This document shows positions 52,646-62,017 of a DNA stretch of 64,000 nt, piece by piece. Made by a program: the position numbers and the translations under genes. The stretch comes from Streptomyces angustmyceticus (GTDB taxonomy: Bacteria; Actinomycetota; Actinomycetes; Streptomycetales; Streptomycetaceae). The DNA lies in the NCBI RefSeq assembly GCF_019933235.1, contig NZ_CP082945.1, positions 496,001 to 560,000 of the forward strand, read 5' to 3'. Within the stretch, counting starts at the first letter, position 1, and every line of letters begins with the position of its first letter. The notes beneath the pieces are model-generated. The model made no database searches. It was given only the letters and a program-made list of their open reading frames with translations, and was not told where the DNA came from.

Positions 52646-54867
52646 CCCCGCTGGTCGAGGAGCAGATCCTCGCCCGTCTCATAGGCAGCCAGCACGTCAG
52701 TGCCGGTAGCGAACCCACTCAGAACGTCCTGCCAGGTGCGGCCGGCCGATCCCCCGACGCCCGTAGCGGTAGGCATGTCGGCCTGCGTGAGCGGCAGCTT
52801 CCAGGCCCGCCACAGTTCCGGGGCGTAGCTGGAGACCCGCGCCTCGTCGATCGAGCCGACATTGACGTACATGTCCGCGACGCCCATGCCCGGAGACGCC
52901 TGCCACAACAGGACATCCCCGGTGTCGAGGAGCCAGTGGAGCGCCTCCCGCTCGTCATCGTCCCGCGTCCAGATCGACAGGTCCCCCTCCAGCCCTCCGC
53001 GCCGTCCGGACAGGACGACCGCGTTGCGGCGGCACCGTACCTGGTAGGTGGACTGTTGAATGGGGCGGGACCAGTCCGGTGCCCGCTCCACCAGCACCTT
53101 CAGGTTCCGCTGGGGCTGGCCGGGATCCTTCAGCCACGCCTCGTTCGGGTCGCCCGCATCGATCGTGACGGGCCCGGCCGACCTGGTACTGCTGAGAGCC
53201 CCGGCCGCCGTGTAGATCTCGATCGAGTACGTAACAGGGACGCCGAGGGGCGCCTCGTAGTCCTCGATCACCATCACGTCGCTGGATAGCGTCGTCTTGC
53301 TGAGGAGCCCGGATGTGCCGCGCACCAGGGTGCGGGCGCCGTCCTGGCCGACGCGGTAAACCGTCAGCAGGTAGCCGACCGGCAGCTCCCGCAGCGTCAG
53401 GGTCACGGAAGCCGTGCCTGCGCTGGCGGTAGCAGCTGCCAAGGGAAGTGCCGGCCACAAAGAGACGGAGTCCATGCGCAGCACCGAGCTGGTGCTGGTC
53501 GCTGTGAGGGTCCATTCGATCGCAGCCTGAGTGGCATTCGCCGGCGCCGTGACGTCGGTGGTCAGCATCCACCATCCACTGGTCGGCACGGTCGCCGATG
53601 TGGTGGCGTCCAAGCTGATGCTGTTGTTCGCCGCGTCGTAGAACCGCACGCCTCTCGTGGCAGTCCACCCGCCGGCGGTGACCTGACTCGCCCACTCGGC
53701 CCGCCAGTTCAGGCCGGCTCCGGGCGTGAGAGGGAACCGCGCGGAGCGGAGAGTCGACGTGGTCGCTGTCGCGCTAGTGATCGTCAGGCTGTAATTGCCG
53801 TCCACACCGTAGGCGCCCCACGGCGTGGACCTCGCCACGGTGGCAGCACCGGACGTGATACTCCAGCCGCCGACGCCCTGCTCGAAGCTGTAGGCGTCAT
53901 AGGTAGTGATGCTGCCCGAGCGGGCATCCGTCGCCACGGAGACCACTGTGTTGTCCAGGCGCATGACCTGGCCGGCGGTTGCCGCATCCATGCCCGCTGC
54001 GACCGCGCACGACGTCGCCCCAGCAGGGGCGACAGCTGACACACGCTGCCGGAAATATCCGGTGCTCGGGGCCGCCAGTGCCCCGCGGGTAGCCGACAGC
54101 TGGGTGCCGCTCGCGTCGTAAAACCGCAGTTCAATCCAGGAAGTGATCGAGGATGTGGGCGGCGATAGATAGGTGTAGGCCAGATACTCGACGCCGGGGG
54201 TCACCGCGGGCCGCTCGGTGCCGAGGACGCTGACGTTGCCGTTCGCGACTGCGGTGAGCGTCAGCATGTGACCGCCGACCGGGTAGGCGTCGACAGCCCA
54301 TGAGATCGCCGGCACCGAGCGGCTGATGGTCACATTGGTCTCTACCGCCCAGGCGGACGTGTCCAGCTCAGACGTCTCGGCATTGGCCGTCAGCAGGTTG
54401 CCCAGCGTGAACCGGGCATAGCCGAGATAGACGTTCTCCCAGAAGTGGTTGACGTTGGCTGCTGCGGGCGTGGACGACACCAGCACCTGGGCGCGGGCTG
54501 CACCGGCCGGCGCCACCCCGGCCACGCTCACGCGATGCCACGACGCCGACGCAGCCGCCGTCGACACCGCCCACGTTACCGAGATTTCGACGCCTGCCGA
54601 GGTCAACCAGCGGATGCCGATCCGCTCGGCAACCGTGCCGGAGGCGTCCGCGAAAGTGGCGTACACCGTGCCGGGCACGACGGCATAAGAGGAGACGGTG
54701 CGGGCCTGCATCTCGCCCGCAGCCGCCGACTTGAGCACCAGGCAGCCGTCGCCGTTCCGGCCGCCTGAGCCGAGGCTGATGCTGCAGTTGAGCTTGGCCG
54801 TCCACCCGGACGTGTTCGGGTCGACGGCCTCCGTGGTGGAACTCAGCAAGTTGCCGGGGATCGCCAT
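52642..54867 (-). CDS. Large minor tail protein with three beta-sandwich repeats
   Basis: 741 residues. Three related units of about 150 residues lie at about 5-150 (NLLSSTTEAVDPNTSGWTAK), 153-315 (NLLTANAETSELDTSAWAVE) and 325-480 (SFEQGVGGWSITSGAATVAR). Each ends in an AxxGAxxxxV or AxxNAT strand and a 'W' motif, as in carbohydrate-binding jelly-rolls. The last 200 residues (DWSRPIQQSTYQVRCRRNAV and so on) look like a distal tail domain. It probably contacts host wall polymers. Confidence 0.78.
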   Translation of the reverse strand: MAIPGNLLSSTTEAVDPNTSGWTAKLNCSISLGSGGRNGDGCLVLKSAAAGEMQARTVSSYAVVPGTVYATFADASGTVAERIGIRWLTSAGVEISVTWAVSTAAASASWHRVSVAGVAPAGAARAQVLVSSTPAAANVNHFWENVYLGYARFTLGNLLTANAETSELDTSAWAVETNVTISRSVPAISWAVDAYPVGGHMLTLTAVANGNVSVLGTERPAVTPGVEYLAYTYLSPPTSSITSWIELRFYDASGTQLSATRGALAAPSTGYFRQRVSAVAPAGATSCAVAAGMDAATAGQVMRLDNTVVSVATDARSGSITTYDAYSFEQGVGGWSITSGAATVARSTPWGAYGVDGNYSLTITSATATTSTLRSARFPLTPGAGLNWRAEWASQVTAGGWTATRGVRFYDAANNSISLDATTSATVPTSGWWMLTTDVTAPANATQAAIEWTLTATSTSSVLRMDSVSLWPALPLAAATASAGTASVTLTLRELPVGYLLTVYRVGQDGARTLVRGTSGLLSKTTLSSDVMVIEDYEAPLGVPVTYSIEIYTAAGALSSTRSAGPVTIDAGDPNEAWLKDPGQPQRNLKVLVERAPDWSRPIQQSTYQVRCRRNAVVLSGRRGGLEGDLSIWTRDDDEREALHWLLDTGDVLLWQASPGMGVADMYVNVGSIDEARVSSYAPELWRAWKLPLTQADMPTATGVGGSAGRTWQDVLSGFATGTDVLAAYETGEDLLLDQRG

Positions 54868-54870
54868 GGT

Positions 54871-57800
54871 TCACCCCCTCCGGCCGGCGCGCAGAACGCC
54901 CGCGAGCTGAGTGTTGGAACGGCGGACTTCCGCCTGCGCGATCTGGGTTGCCTCGCCCCGCACCCGGCCAAGGAACTCGCCGGAGTCCAGGTAGAGGTCG
55001 CCCTCGAAGCGGGCAGGTCCACCCGCTACCGCGCCGCCGGCCAGCGACACCAGAGCGTTGGCCTGCCGCGTGGTGAACACCGGCTCGGGCCGGCCTGTGC
55101 CGTTGTAGGCCAGGTTGAGGCCGGGCTGCAGGAGGCCGCCGGAGTCGTACCAGTTGACGCTCTGGGAGTGCCTCCAGGCGGCAGCCGGGCTGCCGTAGCT
55201 TCCCTTGATGTATTTCAGCCCCCACTTGATCTGGGTGGCCGGGTTGGTCCGCCAGTCCGCGCCCGCCGACTTCATCTTCGAGCCGGGCAAGGCCTGCGGA
55301 ATGCCGTAGGCACCCGACGGGTTGGCTGCGTTCCATCTCCAACCCGATTCCTTCGTCCACAGCTTGTCGAGCGAAGGCCACTGCTTCTGAGACCAGCCGA
55401 ACTCGCCCAGCATCTGCCGGGCAGTCGCCTTCGCCGACCCGCCGCCACCGCCAGAGGCGATGGCCGACGCGAGGCCGTACCAGTTGCCGTGGAAGAGCGG
55501 AGCGTTGTAGCCGCGGGCCCGCGAGCCTACGACGACGCCATCCCCGCCCCTGGACTCGACGTTGGTGCCGGCCAGGGTTCCCGCGGTGTGCCCCTTGCCG
55601 GCGTTCGTGACGCCGATCTGGAAGGGGCTCTTGAGGTGGCGCTCCCAGCCTGCCGGGGCCTTGTTTCCTTGGAATCCGAATGTGGACCAGATGCGGCCCT
55701 TGGGGTTCCGCCCCTCGATCACCTTCTGGATGGCGCCCATGAATCCGGAGCAGTCCCAGCTGGGGTTGCCGGTGCCTCCCCACTGGTACGGCTTGCCGGC
55801 CTGGGACTTCGCCCAGGTCAGGGCCTTGGCGACGTTGGCGCCGCCCATCGACTTCTCGTCCTCGCCTCGGAGGAAGGACAGGATGCCGTCGGCGACCTTG
55901 CTGGGGATGGCCCGCACGACCTTGCCCAGGCCCGTGTCGGCGCCCGGAATCCGGGAGAGCGTCCCGTTGATCGCCTTCAGTCCCAGGTTGAAAGCAGGGG
56001 CGAGGGCGCCGGCCGCGAACTTTCCGGCCGCTTTCAGGGCTCCTGTGGCCTTGTCTGCGACCCAACCACCAGCGGACTTAATGCCGCCCCAGATGTCGCC
56101 GAGGATGCCGCCATCCGCCATCAGCTGCGTGCCGGCGGCCTGGTGGAGAGCCACGGCCCGGTTCCGGTACTTGGGATCCGTGGGGATCACGTATTCCGGG
56201 TAGCGGGGGTTTCCCTCGCCGACGATGGCCGTGGGCCGTCTGACGCGCATCGGCGTCGCCTTGCCGAAGCCGTCGCCGACAGCGCCACCGGCGGCAAGGA
56301 GCTTGGGTGCGGCAGGCAGTTTGCCCAGTCCGACCCAGCCAGCGACCTTGTCCCAGAGGGCCTTGATTCCGTTGGTGTACACCCACTTGATCACGAAGTT
56401 CACCGGCTTCTTCGTGACGTTGACGACCTGATCCCAGGACTTCTTGATGGCGTTCTTCGCTGCGCCGAAGGCCTCGCCCACGAGGCTGACAGCTCGCTTG
56501 ATCGCGTCGAACGGCGGCTTGATCAGGTTCTTCCAGACCCAGCCGATCCGGTCACCGATCCACCCGAAGACCGGGCGGACAATCGTCTTCCAGAGCCAGG
56601 AAAAGATGATCCCGAGGCCCTTCACCGCCAACTTGAGCGACGTAAAAATGGGGCTGACGACGTTCCGCCAAACCCAGCCGATCACGGTGCCGATGCCGTT
56701 GAATACCGGCTTGATCACGTTCTGCCACAGCCACCTGGCCACGGCGCCCACGGCCCGGACACCGGCCTTCAGTAGTTCGAACGTCGGCTTGACCGCGTTG
56801 TTCCACAGCCACTGCGCGACGAACGCGATGCCCTCAAACGCCGGCTTGATCGCGGCAGTCCAGAGCCACGAAGCAATGGCACCCAGGGCCTTTACCGCTA
56901 GCACGATCGGCGCGAACACCGCCACGACGAGCACCGCGAACAGGATCCGGGCCGCCGTCGAGATGAAACTGAACACGGGGCTGAGGACGTTCTGCCACAG
57001 CCACGTCGCAGCAGTCGCAATCGCATGGAACGCGGCAGCGAAGGCCGCGAAGATCGGCTTCAAGACGTTGTTCCACGCCCATATCGCAGCCGTCTGGATG
57101 CCAGCCCACACCGCCTGCGCAACCGACCGGAACCACCCGAACCGGTTGTAGGCGTAGATCACCGCAGCGACCAGCAGGCCGATCAGCATCGCGATCCTGA
57201 CCAGCGGGTTCTGATTCAGGACGAAGTTGAAGGCAATCTGTGCCAGTGTCCACAGCTTGACGGCGACGATGATCCCGTAAATCAGCATGATCATCCACGG
57301 GGTCTTGTCCGCGATGATGCCAATAGCCTCAGCCACCGCGCCCAGAGCAGCGAGGAGCGGGCCCGAGAGCGGAGCAAGGGCCGCCCCGATATTGCCAGCA
57401 GCCATAAGGATCTTGCCGACCACGTCGGCTACCCGCGGCCCCATCTCCGCCGCGTACCTCAAAAACGCCTCGAACGCCGGGCTCCCCTTGAGGTTGGTGC
57501 CCCAACTCGCGAACTGTTTCGTGACCGACTGCAAGCGGGACGAAACACCGTCCACCTGCGGCAGGAAGGCGTCAACGACACCCGCCATTCCCTTAAACAC
57601 GTTGCCGAACGAAACACCCAGCCCCGTGATGGCCGGACCAACCTCCCTCGTCAGATCCGACAGGAGGGTCTTCCACCACGGCGACTTGAAGTCACCCGAC
57701 ATCCTGTCCTGCAAGCGCTTGATCGCGCCCGCCGCGGCCCGGACGATCGGAGTCAACGCAGGCAATGCGCCCCTCAAGCCATTCAGGGCTCGGGTGAAAA

Positions 57801-59730
57801 TGGGCATGACGGCAGGCTGCAGCGACTTAGACCAACTCGCGAACGCGTCCTTGAGCGACGTAAACGCAGTCATGGTCTGCCGCGCCGACGGCGACAACTT
57901 CGCCAGCGCCGCCGCGTACTTGGCCTGGGCCGCACTCGCCGTGTCCGCACCGCCAGCTGTCGACAGCTGCGCCGACTGGATCTGCCTCTGCGCCGACGTG
58001 ATGCTGTCCGCCGCCGACTGCTGCGTGGCCACCAGCTGCTGCTGGGCACGCGCCACCGACCTGGCGCCATCCTCCTGCACCTTGGCCACATTGCGCTGGG
58101 CAGCAGCCACCTTGTCCTGAGCTGCAGCAATGGCCTGCTGGTTCTGGATCTGCGTCTTCGCCGCGTCCTGCTGGGCTTTCGCCAGTCCAGCCTGCTGCCC
58201 GCTCACGTTTCGTTGGGCAGCAGCAAGACGCTCCTGGGCAGACCGGACCACGTCCGAGCCCTCAACGCCGGCCTTGTCAGCCGCGGACTTCTGCGCGGTC
58301 AGATTCTTCGTCTCGGCCTGCTGCTCCTTGAGCCGCTGCACCGCCTGATCGAATCCCAGCTGCGCCCGCTGCTGCTCCAGCAGCGTCGCCTTCGACCCGA
58401 CCGCCTGCGTGGCCAGCAGCCGCTGACGGGCCTCCTGCACGCCCAATGCCGCATCGCGCTCACTGAGCTGAGCATCGGTAACCCGGGTCGACAGCTCCTC
58501 CAGCTGCACCGCGGCCTCGTGCCGGGCCTGCGTCAGATCCTGCTGCGCCTGCCGTGCCGTGCGCTGCGCGTCCGCCAGCGACTGCTCGGCCTGCGTCACC
58601 CGGTCGTTCGCAGACTGGGTGCGATCCGCGGCCTGCTGATAGGCGTCGGCGAGGCCCTTTCGGGCCTGCTTGACCTGATCCGCCGCCGCCAAGTTGTTCT
58701 GCGCCGCCGTTCGGACAGCATCCGAGATGCCCTGTTCGGCCTGCGCGATCTGCCGGGCCGCGTTCCGGTGAGCCGCCGCCAGGGCCTGCTGCGCACCGGC
58801 CATCTGCAGCGCCTTCGACGCGGCCTGCGAAGCCGCCTGTCCGCCGCTCGCGGTGGCGCCCGTCGCCGCGTCCTGCGCCTGCTTCTGCGCGCCCAGAGCA
58901 CCCTTGATCCCGGTGAACGCAGGAATCGCCACAGCCGCGAGGGCGCCCACGCCCGCGCCCGCCGCCAGACCGGCTGCCGCGATGGAGCCGATACCGGCAG
59001 CAAGCACCGGAATCGCCGGGAGCGCAGCCACCCTGCCCAAAGCCATAACCAGCTGAAGAACGGCCTCCATCGCACCCGACGTATCCACGTCGACCCGCGC
59101 AGTATCGCCATCCAGCGCATCCACCTGCGCCTGGATAGCGGCCAGCTCCGTGGCAGCCGCAGCCGAATCCACCCGCAGCGCTACATCCGCATTCGACGCC
59201 GACAGCTCCGTCAGCCGAGCACGGATACGGTCGATAGCCGCCGTGGCGTCAGCCGAACTGATGTCAACGCCGATCCGCAGGTCGCTGATCGCCTGCAGTT
59301 CGTGCCGCAGCCGGTAGATCTCCCGCTCCGCATCCGACGAGTTTGCGGTCAGCCGGACCTCCGGCAAGTTCCGCATCGCAGCCTGAAGCCGCGCCTGCAG
59401 CGACCGGGCGAACGCACTACCGGTCTGCTCGCCCTGCCGGGTTGCAGACGCCCGCGCCTGCGCACCGCCCTGGGCAACCCCCTGCTGCAGAGATGTGCGG
59501 ATCTGCGCCGTGATCCGGCTGGCGATCTGTCGGCCGATCTGCTGCCCAATGGAGGTGCCGATGTCGCCGACTTGGGCCCGCATGGCCGGCCCGAAGGCTC
59601 GCCCTGCGGCGTTGCCGGCATCGGTCCCAGCGCGAGTGGCGGCAGGCACAAGGTCCGCACGCAAACGCTGGTAAATCCCCCGCGTATTGGGGATGACATC
59701 GACCTCGACGCTGCCGACACTGATCGCCAC
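54871..59730 (-). CDS. Tail tape measure protein with peptidase and lytic transglycosylase domains
   Basis: 1619 residues from GTG 59730. The N-terminal 700 residues are helical with long Gln/Ala coiled coils. A membrane-rich centre holds repeats of the type WLWxNVxxPxF at about 860-1130. At 1295-1420 is an NlpC/P60-type domain (SQAGKPYQWGGTGNPSWDCSGF in pieces; C1327, H1381), and at 1435-1535 a lysozyme-like transglycosylase (WTKESGWRWNAANPSGAYGI, catalytic E1461). Tape measure length sets tail length, at roughly 0.15 nm per residue, so the tail should be about 200-240 nm. The two domains can open the host wall during DNA entry. Confidence 0.93.
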   Translation of the reverse strand: MAISVGSVEVDVIPNTRGIYQRLRADLVPAATRAGTDAGNAAGRAFGPAMRAQVGDIGTSIGQQIGRQIASRITAQIRTSLQQGVAQGGAQARASATRQGEQTGSAFARSLQARLQAAMRNLPEVRLTANSSDAEREIYRLRHELQAISDLRIGVDISSADATAAIDRIRARLTELSASNADVALRVDSAAAATELAAIQAQVDALDGDTARVDVDTSGAMEAVLQLVMALGRVAALPAIPVLAAGIGSIAAAGLAAGAGVGALAAVAIPAFTGIKGALGAQKQAQDAATGATASGGQAASQAASKALQMAGAQQALAAAHRNAARQIAQAEQGISDAVRTAAQNNLAAADQVKQARKGLADAYQQAADRTQSANDRVTQAEQSLADAQRTARQAQQDLTQARHEAAVQLEELSTRVTDAQLSERDAALGVQEARQRLLATQAVGSKATLLEQQRAQLGFDQAVQRLKEQQAETKNLTAQKSAADKAGVEGSDVVRSAQERLAAAQRNVSGQQAGLAKAQQDAAKTQIQNQQAIAAAQDKVAAAQRNVAKVQEDGARSVARAQQQLVATQQSAADSITSAQRQIQSAQLSTAGGADTASAAQAKYAAALAKLSPSARQTMTAFTSLKDAFASWSKSLQPAVMPIFTRALNGLRGALPALTPIVRAAAGAIKRLQDRMSGDFKSPWWKTLLSDLTREVGPAITGLGVSFGNVFKGMAGVVDAFLPQVDGVSSRLQSVTKQFASWGTNLKGSPAFEAFLRYAAEMGPRVADVVGKILMAAGNIGAALAPLSGPLLAALGAVAEAIGIIADKTPWMIMLIYGIIVAVKLWTLAQIAFNFVLNQNPLVRIAMLIGLLVAAVIYAYNRFGWFRSVAQAVWAGIQTAAIWAWNNVLKPIFAAFAAAFHAIATAATWLWQNVLSPVFSFISTAARILFAVLVVAVFAPIVLAVKALGAIASWLWTAAIKPAFEGIAFVAQWLWNNAVKPTFELLKAGVRAVGAVARWLWQNVIKPVFNGIGTVIGWVWRNVVSPIFTSLKLAVKGLGIIFSWLWKTIVRPVFGWIGDRIGWVWKNLIKPPFDAIKRAVSLVGEAFGAAKNAIKKSWDQVVNVTKKPVNFVIKWVYTNGIKALWDKVAGWVGLGKLPAAPKLLAAGGAVGDGFGKATPMRVRRPTAIVGEGNPRYPEYVIPTDPKYRNRAVALHQAAGTQLMADGGILGDIWGGIKSAGGWVADKATGALKAAGKFAAGALAPAFNLGLKAINGTLSRIPGADTGLGKVVRAIPSKVADGILSFLRGEDEKSMGGANVAKALTWAKSQAGKPYQWGGTGNPSWDCSGFMGAIQKVIEGRNPKGRIWSTFGFQGNKAPAGWERHLKSPFQIGVTNAGKGHTAGTLAGTNVESRGGDGVVVGSRARGYNAPLFHGNWYGLASAIASGGGGGSAKATARQMLGEFGWSQKQWPSLDKLWTKESGWRWNAANPSGAYGIPQALPGSKMKSAGADWRTNPATQIKWGLKYIKGSYGSPAAAWRHSQSVNWYDSGGLLQPGLNLAYNGTGRPEPVFTTRQANALVSLAGGAVAGGPARFEGDLYLDSGEFLGRVRGEATQIAQAEVRRSNTQLAGVLRAGRRG

Positions 59731-59749
59731 AGGAGGCCTCCCTCCTGCG

Positions 59750-60504
59750 CTACGCCGCGCCTCCGTTGATCAGCTCGAAAAGCCTCTGCGCGCCGGCGTC
59801 AGACAACGCCGACTTCTTTCGCCGCGGCGCGGCACCCGGGCGCCGCATCGGCTCCGGCCGATCCGGACGCTGGGACTTCTTCTCGGTGTTCGCGCAGATC
59901 AGCACATATTCGATCCGCGCCAGCCGGTCACAGGACGCCGCCACCAGCTGCTCCAGCTGCGACCAGCGCCCCTCCTCCGGCTTGCCCTGCTCGGCCTGCT
60001 CGTCGAGGTCTTCCTCCGGCATGGCGTTACGGAGCGCCGTCATCGTGCGGGACTCCGGCGGCAGGCCCTGAATGATGACCCGCAGCCGACGCCACGTCAT
60101 CCGGCCCGTGTGCACGTCAAGGACGTCGAGCCCGCGGTCCAGCAGATCAGCTTCTACCGCTTCCGGGTGTTCCTCGAGGACCGAGACGGTCCACTGGATT
60201 TCCCCAGGGACTCACCCGCAGCCTCGGCGGCCCGCTCTGCAAAATGCCCGATGCCTTCCTGGTCCGGGTCGAGATCCTCGTAGGTCTCGTAGTCGTCCTC
60301 ATGCAGGACGCGTTCCATGAAGCCGTCGACGTCCCCGCTACGCAGGGCGCGCATCGCGGACGCCCTCCAGCGAGTGGCCGGCAGCGTCCGGACATCCTTG
60401 GTGACACCGTCGTAGCCGGCGAGCGGCACGGTCACGTAGCCGTCGTCAGCAGCTTCCAGCTCCTGCGCCTCCGCAGCGCTGGTGTCGGTCTTCGTTGTGG
60501 TCAT
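59750..60504 (-). CDS. Tail assembly chaperone G-T fusion made by -1 frameshift
   Basis: 102 codons of the G frame (60504 to 60199) continue after a -1 slip into the frame ending at 59750, giving 251 residues. After the slip the sequence reads IQWTVSVLEEHPEAVEADLL, then DRGLDVLDVHTGRMTWRRLR, a smooth T extension with no in-frame stop before 59750. The C-terminal part MTALRNAMPEEDLDEQAEQG, then RRKKSALSDAGAQRLFELIN is typical. Such long chaperones are made in small amounts and coat the tape measure. Confidence 0.88.
60154..60504 (-). CDS. Tail assembly chaperone G
   Basis: 116 residues, ATG 60504. Acidic and helical: VTVPLAGYDGVTKDVRTLPA, then MERVLHEDDYETYEDLDPDQ. It ends 15 codons after the slippery site. 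Its place between tail tube and tape measure genes is the conserved one for gene G. Confidence 0.85.
   Translation of the reverse strand: MTTTKTDTSAAEAQELEAADDGYVTVPLAGYDGVTKDVRTLPATRWRASAMRALRSGDVDGFMERVLHEDDYETYEDLDPDQEGIGHFAERAAEAAGESLGKSSGPSRSSRNTRKR
60199..60205 (-). other. Slippery heptamer GGGGAAA
   Basis: Read on the minus strand, CTG GGG AAA TCC in the G frame contains GGGGAAA at 60205-60199. A -1 slip here moves the ribosome into exactly the frame of the downstream T ORF. The site lies at the conserved position near the end of G. Confidence 0.82.
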
Positions 60505-60604
60505 GGCGCGGGCCTCCTACGGCACGTGGTCACGGCGCGGGCACTCACAAGGGGTAGGGCGGGCGGGCCGGGCCCGCGCCACGGATGCGGCCCGCCCACC
60601 CAGC

Positions 60605-61192
60605 TCAGGACACCGTCTCGCTCGGCGTCAGCGGCAGCTTGTCGACGTGGTAAACCGTGTTGCCTGCCTCGTCGGGGTAGGTCGTGATGGTCCACTCGAA
60701 GCCGCTGATCTCGTCCTGCTTGTACGAGACGTCGCTGCGGTCCGAGATCTCACCCTGCGGAACGTAAAAGCCCCTGGCAGAGTCGCCGTCCATCACCAGG
60801 AACCAGAACGCACGACGGTCAGGAGCCGGACTGGCGGTCTCGGCGAACTTGGTGATGCCGCCGACGTCGGGCGTCAGGTCCGCCTCGTCCAGGCGGAACT
60901 GAAGGCCCTGCACCGCCAGTCGGGATGTCTCCCACACCGTCAGGCCGAACGTCCGCACGCTCTTGGTGATCTGGGTGCGGAACGGGCTAGTGAGGCCCCA
61001 CGGCGTGAACTCCTGCGAGTCCTCATCGAAGCCATAGGTGAGGCCGTCGTCGCTGATCGCGCCGAGCGCCTTCCACGGCGAATCGGGCTGGGTCAGCGGC
61101 GAGTCGGGAGCAGCCGTACCGACCGGAGCCACCCACCCCCCGCCATTAGCTCCGACGACCGTCAGGTCCGCTGCGCGGGTGATGTTGACCAT
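60605..61192 (-). CDS. Major tail (tube) protein
   Basis: 195 residues from ATG 61192, with GGAG five bases before; the ATG at 61207 is an alternative. VNITRAADLTVVGANGGGWV, then WKALGAISDDGLTYGFDEDS is the usual N-terminal pattern of siphovirus tube proteins in actinophages, and 'ISGFEWTITTYPDEAGNTVY' the end. It should be the most abundant tail protein. Confidence 0.85.
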   Translation of the reverse strand: MVNITRAADLTVVGANGGGWVAPVGTAAPDSPLTQPDSPWKALGAISDDGLTYGFDEDSQEFTPWGLTSPFRTQITKSVRTFGLTVWETSRLAVQGLQFRLDEADLTPDVGGITKFAETASPAPDRRAFWFLVMDGDSARGFYVPQGEISDRSDVSYKQDEISGFEWTITTYPDEAGNTVYHVDKLPLTPSETVS

Positions 61193-61259
61193 GATGTCTC
61201 CAGACATGCGAGAAGCCCGCGCGGGGCGGGAACTAAGGGTCCGGCGCGGGCCCAGCCGG

Positions 61260-61655
61260 TCAAGAGACCGGATGCAGATACAGGGAGTACGTGCCGCCAA
61301 CGCGGCGAAGCCCGAGGTTTTCGTAGGGGCGAGAGATGGGTGCGGCCTCGGTCCGCACGCGGCCAATGACCGCGCCGCCAACCGTCGAGCCAGGCAGCCC
61401 GAGCAGCAGTCCGCGGATTGCGGCGGCCAGGTCGGCGGCGTCGCCGCGCGTGGCCGCGTACACGTCGATGTCGACCAAGGTGTGGTCAAGGCGCAGGCCG
61501 TCGTCCGTACCGCCAACCCGCTCAACCTGCACCGTCGGCAGCTCGTCGAGGAGGTTGTTGTCGAGCTCGTCGCGGATCACGATGCCGTCGCCGAGCTGCT
61601 CCTGCAGCCAGCCAATCAACAGCACCTCGACGTCCACGGAGCCCACGGCCGCCAT
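61260..61655 (-). CDS. Tail terminator-like protein
   Basis: 131 residues from ATG 61655. VDVEVLLIGWLQEQLGDGIV, then LPTVQVERVGGTDDGLRLDH, 'VDIDVYAATRGDAADLAAAI' matches the tail completion (DUF3168-like) group. Overlaps the neighbouring gene by one base. Confidence 0.75.
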   Translation of the reverse strand: MAAVGSVDVEVLLIGWLQEQLGDGIVIRDELDNNLLDELPTVQVERVGGTDDGLRLDHTLVDIDVYAATRGDAADLAAAIRGLLLGLPGSTVGGAVIGRVRTEAAPISRPYENLGLRRVGGTYSLYLHPVS

Positions 61656-61984
61656 CAGTGGCCACCCGCACGGGCGGCACGCAGCAGCACATGGTGGGCA
61701 GGCACCCTCTCGGTGCCGTACTCCACCCAACGGGCGTAGTAGGCCGTGTTGGTGACCGTGGCCGTAGCCCGGTCCCGTCGCCGCCCCCCACGAGCGGTGG
61801 ACGACGCCTCGAACGACGCCTTGTATTGGCCCGGCGTCGCGTTCCACGTCCCTGTGTAGACGGGCGCGATGCTGACTGCAACCGTCTTGATGATCTCGGC
61901 GCGACGCAGCATCTCCGCCTCCACCATCGGAGACTTCAACAGCTGTCCGACCCCTTTCCGGGACATCTTGAACCGTGCCGCCAT
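61655..61984 (-). CDS. HK97 gp10-like neck protein
   Basis: 109 residues. Basic: MAARFKMSRKGVGQLLKSP, then VAVSIAPVYTGTWNATPGQY, 'ATVTNTAYYARWVEYGTERV' and end 'VLLRAARAG' match the neck/minor capsid HK97 gp10 type. First gene of the tail block after the connector genes. Confidence 0.78.
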   Translation of the reverse strand: MAARFKMSRKGVGQLLKSPMVEAEMLRRAEIIKTVAVSIAPVYTGTWNATPGQYKASFEASSTARGGRRRDRATATVTNTAYYARWVEYGTERVPAHHVLLRAARAGGH

Positions 61985-62017
61985 ATCCTCAGCTCCTCAC
62001 ACACGTTGGGGGCAGAC

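Noticed and set aside
57025..59769. 914-codon frame antisense to the tape measure gene
   Set aside because: Arg/Leu/His-rich shadow of the coiled-coil codons; it runs against the late operon.
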